Source of the DNA: Streptomyces sp. 2114.4
GTDB lineage: Bacteria; Actinomycetota; Actinomycetes; Streptomycetales; Streptomycetaceae
Length of the DNA stretch: 64,000 bases
NCBI RefSeq assembly: GCF_900187385.1
Contig: NZ_FYEY01000001.1
Span: 186,001-250,000, forward strand
Direction: 5' to 3'
Both the position numbers and the translations under genes were made by a program. The notes under the pieces were generated by a model, which saw nothing but the letters and a program-made list of their open reading frames with translations, was not told the DNA's origin and searched no databases. This document shows, piece by piece, positions 59,707 to 64,000 of the stretch. Positions within the stretch are counted from its first letter, which is position 1. The number at the start of each line of letters is the position of its first letter.

Positions 59707-61110
59707 ATGCCTGTCACCACACCCGCGGCGGCGCCCGCCACCTCGCGCGCCGCCGCGCCCCTCCCTCCGGGCGGCACCCCCGGCAGCGCCACCGATCCCG
59801 TGCGGCGCGCCGTCCGGCGCCGCCGCCGGATCGCCGTGCTGTTCCTGTTTCCCGCGCTGTTGCTGCTGGGCGCCCTCGTCGCGTACCCCATCGTGTTCTC
59901 GGTCGTCCGCAGCCTGTACGACGCCTCCGGCAACACCTTCGTCGGCGTCGGCAACTACACCGCGATGTTCCAGGACCCCGCCACGCTCCGCGCCATCCGC
60001 AACAGCGCGATCTGGGTCGTCTTCGCCCCCGCGCTGCTGACCGGGCTCGGTCTGGTCCTCGCCGTGCTGACCGAGAAGATCCGCTGGAAGACGGCGTTCA
60101 AACTGCTGATGTTCATGCCCATGGCGATCTCCTTCCTCGCCGCGGGCATCATCTTCCGCCTCGCCTACGAGCAGGATCCGCAGCGCGGTGTGCTCAACGC
60201 GATCACGGTCGGCATCCACGACACGGTCCAGGGGGAGTCCGTCTCGTTCCCCACCGCCAAGGCGCGCCTCGGCGACAAGCGGCTGGCCAAGGGCCACGAC
60301 GGTTCCTACCGCACGGCACACCGCACCGGCCCGGGGAACACCGTCAACCTCGGTCTGGTCGGCGTCGCGCCCAAGGACCTGCCCGCGCAGGCGCGGCCGG
60401 CCGCCGGGGCCGCCAAGTCCCCGGCCGGCAAGGGTGAACTGCGGGGTGTGGTCTACCTCGACTTCACCCCCGGCGGTGGCGGCACCCCCGGCACGGTGGA
60501 CCCCCGCGAACGCGGTCTGCCGAGGCTCGCCGTCGAGGCCGTCGACTCCCACGGCAAGGTCGTGGCGACGGCCACCACCGCGGCGGACGGCTCCTACCGG
60601 CTGCCCCGTCTGCCTCCGGGCTCGTACGCCGTCCAGCTCCCCGCGAAGGACTTCGCCCCGCCGTACGAGGGCATTTCCTGGCTCGGGCCGGCCCTCATCA
60701 CGCCCGCCATCATCGGCGCCTATATGTGGATCTGGACCGGCTTCGCGCTCGTCCTGATCGGCGCGGGACTCTCCTCGATGCCGCGGGACGTCCTGGAGGC
60801 GGCCCGGATGGACGGCGCGAACGAATGGCAGGTCTTCCGCAGGATCACCGTGCCGCTGCTCGGCCCCGTGCTGGGCGTGGTGTTCGTGACGATGGTGATC
60901 AATGTGATGAAGGTCTTCGACCTCGTCTACATCATCGCCCCCGGTCCCGTACAGCAGGACGCCAATGTCCTGGCCCTGCAGATGTGGCTGGTCTCCTTCG
61001 GCGGCGGCAACAACCAGGGCCTGGGCAGCGCCCTCGGTGTCCTGTTGCTGCTCCTGGTGGTCCCGGCCATGTTCCTCAACATCCGACGTTTCCGCAGGAG
61101 CCAGTCATGA
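59707..61110 (+). CDS. MalF-like sugar permease with an inserted beta-sandwich domain
   Basis: A 467-residue permease. Standard helices begin at about residue 42 (IAVLFLFPALLLLGALVAYPIVF). After the third helix (LLMFMPMAISFLAAGIIFRLAY) there is an insertion of about 160 residues. Its last part (about 243-318) reads like a carboxypeptidase-regulatory/Cna-B beta-sandwich: RGVVYLDF, LPRLAVEAVDSHGKVVATATTAADGSYRLPRLPPGSYAVQLP. The permease core then resumes with the EAA loop AARMDGANEWQVFRRITVP. The insert should be outside the membrane, where MalF's P2 loop contacts the binding protein. It ends in an ATGA overlap with the next permease. Confidence 0.88.
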   Translation: MPVTTPAAAPATSRAAAPLPPGGTPGSATDPVRRAVRRRRRIAVLFLFPALLLLGALVAYPIVFSVVRSLYDASGNTFVGVGNYTAMFQDPATLRAIRNSAIWVVFAPALLTGLGLVLAVLTEKIRWKTAFKLLMFMPMAISFLAAGIIFRLAYEQDPQRGVLNAITVGIHDTVQGESVSFPTAKARLGDKRLAKGHDGSYRTAHRTGPGNTVNLGLVGVAPKDLPAQARPAAGAAKSPAGKGELRGVVYLDFTPGGGGTPGTVDPRERGLPRLAVEAVDSHGKVVATATTAADGSYRLPRLPPGSYAVQLPAKDFAPPYEGISWLGPALITPAIIGAYMWIWTGFALVLIGAGLSSMPRDVLEAARMDGANEWQVFRRITVPLLGPVLGVVFVTMVINVMKVFDLVYIIAPGPVQQDANVLALQMWLVSFGGGNNQGLGSALGVLLLLLVVPAMFLNIRRFRRSQS

Positions 61111-61988
61111 CCACCGTCCCCACAGCCGCAGCGTCCCGCAGGCGGACGACGGCACGGCCGGTGCAGCGGCTCAGCCGCGGCGCGATCCAGCTGTTCCTGC
61201 TCCTCATCGGCCTGGTCTGGCTGACCCCTGCCGCGGGACTCTTCCTCTCCTCCCTGCGTACGGAGGAGAAGAATGCGAGCAGCGGCTGGTGGACCGCGCT
61301 CACCGCACCCGGTCAGCTGTCGCTGGACAACTACGCGGCGCTGCTGAAGGACTCGGGCATCGTCCAGGCGTTCTGGAACACGGTGCTGATCTCGGTGCCC
61401 ACCACCCTCGCCGTCGTCGTGATCGCCGCGCTGGCCGGATACGCCTTCGCCTGGCTGGACTTCCCCGGCCGGGACTGGATCTTCCTGGTGGTGGTCGCCA
61501 TGCTGGTGGTGCCGGTCCAGATCGGACTGCTGCCGGTGGCCAAACTGTTCGGCGCGCTCGGTCTGTTCGGCTCCATCCCGGGTGTGGTCCTCTTCCACAC
61601 CGCCTACGGGCTGCCGTTCGCCATCTTCCTGCTGCGCAACTACTTCGCGGAGATCCCCAAGGAGATGCTGGAGGCCGCCCGTATGGACGGCGGCGGGGAG
61701 TGGCGAATCTTCTCCCAGCTGGTCCTGCCGCTGGGCCGCCCCGCCATCGCCAGCCTGGCGATCTTCCAGTTCCTGTGGGTCTGGAACGACATGCTGGTCG
61801 CCCTGCTCTTCGCCGACAACGCGTCCCAGCCACTGACGGTGGCCCTGCAGTCGCAGATGCGGCAGTTCGGCAGCAACATCGGCGTCCTGGCCCCCGGGGC
61901 GTTCCTGTCCCTGATCGTGCCGCTGATCGTGTTCTTCGCTTTCCAGCGCCACTTCGTGCAGGGAATCATGGCGGGTTCAGTCAAGTAG
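61107..61988 (+). CDS. MalG-like sugar permease
   Basis: A 293-residue membrane protein with six helices and the coupling loop EAARMDGGGEWRIFSQLVLPLG. It starts in an ATGA overlap with the MalF-like gene and completes the binding protein-permease-permease set. The final residues (FVQGIMAGSVK) match the MalG/AglG C-terminus. Confidence 0.93.
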   Translation: MTTVPTAAASRRRTTARPVQRLSRGAIQLFLLLIGLVWLTPAAGLFLSSLRTEEKNASSGWWTALTAPGQLSLDNYAALLKDSGIVQAFWNTVLISVPTTLAVVVIAALAGYAFAWLDFPGRDWIFLVVVAMLVVPVQIGLLPVAKLFGALGLFGSIPGVVLFHTAYGLPFAIFLLRNYFAEIPKEMLEAARMDGGGEWRIFSQLVLPLGRPAIASLAIFQFLWVWNDMLVALLFADNASQPLTVALQSQMRQFGSNIGVLAPGAFLSLIVPLIVFFAFQRHFVQGIMAGSVK

Positions 61989-62029
61989 CCGGCCTTGACG
62001 GTGCGGTGGCGGGTAGCCGGACGAGCCTT

Positions 62030-62050
62030 TTACGACTTACGACTTACGAC
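62030..62050. repeat. Three tandem TTACGAC units
   Basis: The 7-bp unit TTACGAC is repeated three times without interruption, about 40 bp after the sugar-permease stop. Its function is unknown. Confidence 0.9.
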
Positions 62051-62173
62051 AGGGACGTTGCGGCGCGGGCAGGTCGGGCCGTCCGCGCCGCGACGGCGTC
62101 GCGCTTTCCGCTCGCCTCATGCGGTCGTCGTTATTCGCTCGCCTCCCCCACCCGGGCGGGCTAGGTTGGCGCG

Positions 62174-62716
62174 ATGTCCGAACTGCGAACCGAGCGCCTG
62201 CTGCTGCGCGCCTGGCGCCCCTCCGACCTGGCGCCCTGGGCGGCGATGAACGCCGATCCCGAGGTCCGCCGCTACTTCCCGGACGTGCTGACGCGTGAGC
62301 AGAGCGAGGCGTCCGCCGCAGGCTTCCAGGCCGACCTCGACGAGCGCGGCTGGGGCTGGTGGGCCGTTGAGCTGCGCGCCACCGGCGAGTTCATCGGCCT
62401 GACCGGACTCGACCCGGTGGAGGAACACCTGCCCTTCACGGGAGTGGAGGCCGGCTGGCGTCTGACTCGGCCGGCCTGGGGACACGGCTACGCCACCGAG
62501 GCCGCCCGAGCCGCTCTGGCCTTCGGCTTCACCACCCTCGCTCTGCCGGAGATCCTTGCGGTGACGGCCGTCACCAACCTCCGGTCCCAGGCCGTGATGC
62601 GCCGTATCGGCATGACCCACGACCCCGCGGACGACTTCAACGATCCCGACGTACCGGACGGGCCGCTGCGCCGGTCCGTGGTGTACCGGATCTCCGCCGG
62701 GACCGCCCGGTCCTGA
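62174..62716 (+). CDS. GNAT-family N-acetyltransferase (RimJ/RimL-like)
   Basis: A 180-residue acetyltransferase with TERLLLRAWRPSDLAPWAAM at the N-terminus, an acetyl-CoA-binding loop RPAWGHGYATEAARA and AVTNLRSQAVMRRIGM. RimJ/RimL-like members acetylate protein N-termini or amine-containing small molecules; the substrate is not predictable. It converges on the SGNH remnant with about 8 bp between stops. Confidence 0.9.
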   Translation: MSELRTERLLLRAWRPSDLAPWAAMNADPEVRRYFPDVLTREQSEASAAGFQADLDERGWGWWAVELRATGEFIGLTGLDPVEEHLPFTGVEAGWRLTRPAWGHGYATEAARAALAFGFTTLALPEILAVTAVTNLRSQAVMRRIGMTHDPADDFNDPDVPDGPLRRSVVYRISAGTARS

Positions 62717-62723
62717 TCACCGG

Positions 62724-62930
62724 TCACACGACCAGGCGCAGCCAGGCCTCCGCGAGTGCGGCGTGGCCGGCCGGCGTCGGGTGCACGCCGTCCTCGGCCC
62801 AGTATTCCGGTCCGGTCGTCGCGGCGAGTTCGGCGAACAACCTGTCAGCGGACAGCAGTTGGGCACCGTACTTGTCGGCGAGGTCCCGCACGGCCTGGAT
62901 CTTCGGGTCCAGGAGAACGGGGTGGCCGCT
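62724..62930 (-). pseudogene. 3' remnant of an SGNH/GDSL hydrolase
   Basis: About 69 in-frame codons, with no start codon, read LLDPKIQAVRDLADKYG and, further on, YWAEDGVHPTPAGHAAL. The latter carries the Asp-x-x-His of block V, followed by AWLRLVV and a stop. This is the C-terminal end of a GDSL-like lipase/esterase. Everything upstream is gone; the frame runs directly into the TGA of the FAD monooxygenase. A deletion or rearrangement joined the two. Confidence 0.8.
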
Positions 62931-64000
62931 TCAGCTTTCCGGGCCGCCGAACCACTGGACGGCGGCCTGCTCGAACGCCTCGCGATCAGGGGTGCGCTCA
63001 CCGGCCCAGGCGACGACGCCGTCGGGACGGACAAGCACGGCACCCAGTCCCAGGTCGTTCTCCGCCGGACCGGCTGCGTACCGCATCCGGCTCTCCCAGC
63101 CCTGCGCCGGATCGCGCAGGCATCGGTCGGCGCTGAAATCGAGCACGACGCCCCGCCCGTCCCGCATCAGGTCGCTCAGGCGTGTGCCGTTTTCGAGACA
63201 GAAGTCGGGGGCGCTGCGGCCGGCCCATGGCTGCTCGCTGCCGAGGTCGTATCGGATCGACGCTCCCGACAGCCTCCCGGCCACGTAGGTCGCTCCGTCC
63301 CGGGTCCCGAGCAGGTCGCGGATCACTCCCTGGATCGCCTGGCAGTGCGGGTCCGGCCGCATGATGGCCACTTGGGCGCGCGACCAGTCGAGCACCTTGG
63401 CGCCGATCGGATGGCGCTCGCGGGTGTAGGTGTCGAGCAGCCCGTCCGGGGCGTGTCCGTGCACGGTTGCCGCGAGCTTCCACCCCAGGTTCATGGCGTC
63501 GCCGATGCCGGTGTTGAGTCCCTGTCCGCCGAGGGGCGAGTGGATGTGGGCGGCGTCGCCCGCGAGCAGGACGCGTCCGCGCCGGTAGGTCGTCGTCTGC
63601 ATCGCCCGGTCGGTGAAGCTGGAGGCGAGATGCACCTCGCTCAGCGTCACGTCGGTGCCGGATACCCGGCGCAGAACGGCCTGGAGATGGTCGCGGGTCA
63701 GCTGCTGCGAGCGGTCGAACGCGCCGCCGTCGAAGTCCACCATGGCGATGTGCCCCTCCAGGAGCCGGAGGTACATGCCCGTCGGCGTCAGGTTGATCCC
63801 GGGGCCCAGCTTTTCGGCATCGGCGGCGGTGGCCTGCATGGTGTAGCCGGTGAACTGCGGCTCGGTGCCCACGAAGGCGAAGTCCGCGAGCCCGCGCACC
63901 GTGCTGCGTCCGCCGTCGCAGCCGACGACCCAGCGCGCCGGGTACGCGTGCTCGTCGGCGTACGCGACCGCGCTCTCCTCGTGCCGGCTGAGGGCGGAGA
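62931..64000 (-). CDS. FAD-dependent aromatic/polyketide monooxygenase (5' end outside window)
   Basis: The visible 356 codons cover the middle and C-terminus of a p-hydroxybenzoate-hydroxylase-type flavoprotein. GCDGGRSTVR lies at the window edge, and GDAAHIHSPLGGQGLNTGIGDAMNLGWKL is the classic FAD/substrate motif. The C-terminal thioredoxin-like domain (SAPDFCLENGTRLSDLMRDGRGVVLDFSAD) is typical of RdmE/PgaE/rifampicin-monooxygenase relatives. The substrate is probably a polyketide or aromatic compound. The N-terminal FAD-binding GxGxxG lies beyond 64000. Confidence 0.92.
   Translation of the reverse strand, partial: SALSRHEESAVAYADEHAYPARWVVGCDGGRSTVRGLADFAFVGTEPQFTGYTMQATAADAEKLGPGINLTPTGMYLRLLEGHIAMVDFDGGAFDRSQQLTRDHLQAVLRRVSGTDVTLSEVHLASSFTDRAMQTTTYRRGRVLLAGDAAHIHSPLGGQGLNTGIGDAMNLGWKLAATVHGHAPDGLLDTYTRERHPIGAKVLDWSRAQVAIMRPDPHCQAIQGVIRDLLGTRDGATYVAGRLSGASIRYDLGSEQPWAGRSAPDFCLENGTRLSDLMRDGRGVVLDFSADRCLRDPAQGWESRMRYAAGPAENDLGLGAVLVRPDGVVAWAGERTPDREAFEQAAVQWFGGPES

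Noticed and set aside
1..64000. CRISPR arrays, tRNA/rRNA genes, insertion sequences, phage genes
   Set aside because: The tandem repeats seen have short units (6-20 bp) without regular spacers. No transposase, integrase or structural RNA pattern was recognised.

Overview
The window looks like a chromosomal segment of a Streptomyces or close relative. It is about 70% G+C or more, genes have strong third-position G/C bias, GTG starts are frequent, and there are Tat and lipoprotein signals. A multi-component sugar importer lacks its own ATPase, as is usual where MsiK is shared. I see no rRNA, tRNA, CRISPR array or insertion sequence. Almost everything is accessory or transport/regulatory metabolism.

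Region by region. 0.5-2.7 kb: small secreted proteins (an M15-peptidase-like protein, a DUF2690 protein, a small exported protein) and an ABM-fold enzyme behind a pair of identical-type palindromes. 3.0-8.5 kb: a small hypothetical protein, a P-loop kinase-like protein, an AI-2E-family permease, a YCII protein coupled to an ECF42-type sigma factor with its own predicted promoter, and a membrane protein. 8.8-13.1 kb: a GAF/SpoIIE-phosphatase/HATPase regulator and a methyltransferase, divergent from a P450 across six phased 11-bp repeats. 13.2-19.4 kb: a complete oligopeptide-type ABC importer (SBP, fused ATPase, two permeases). 19.9-23.7 kb: two alpha/beta hydrolases and a P450.

23.6-35.6 kb is the centrepiece. 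Ten genes run on the minus strand and are almost all joined by 4-bp ATGA/GTGA overlaps: ATP-grasp ligase, DUF4213/DUF364 protein, cysteine-synthase/SbnA-like PLP enzyme, dipeptide epimerase, MFS exporter, methyltransferase, and a complete Dpp/Nik-type ABC importer. A Zur/Fur-like 7-1-7 box lies in the promoter region. I read this as a biosynthesis-export-reuptake operon for a small, probably metal-binding, peptide-like or aminopolycarboxylate compound, probably controlled by zinc. I do not recognise it as a named pathway.

35.6-41.7 kb: a secreted TAP-like peptidase, then a visibly lower-G+C island with a Cof-type HAD hydrolase, an MFS transporter and an aberrant P450 carrying a TTA codon, followed by a gene-poor stretch with two tiny coupled ORFs. 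42.0-44.8 kb: a self-contained ferredoxin/ferredoxin-reductase/P450 operon. 45.4-49.8 kb: a histone-H1-like winged-helix protein, a YqcI/YcgG (GntA-like heme) protein, a DUF2238 membrane protein, a secreted HAD-like protein and a secreted CAP/SCP protein. 49.8-54.9 kb: a PadR-controlled ABC/FtsX exporter with two hypothetical genes. 55.0-62.0 kb: a sugar-binding protein, a GH13 alpha-glucosidase and an SBP/MalF/MalG importer whose MalF-like subunit carries an inserted beta-sandwich domain. 62.2-64.0 kb: a GNAT acetyltransferase, the 3' remnant of an SGNH hydrolase, and an FAD monooxygenase cut by the window end.

Family assignments were made by reading translated proteins and motifs. No database search was run. 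Start sites were chosen from ribosome-binding sites and overlaps.
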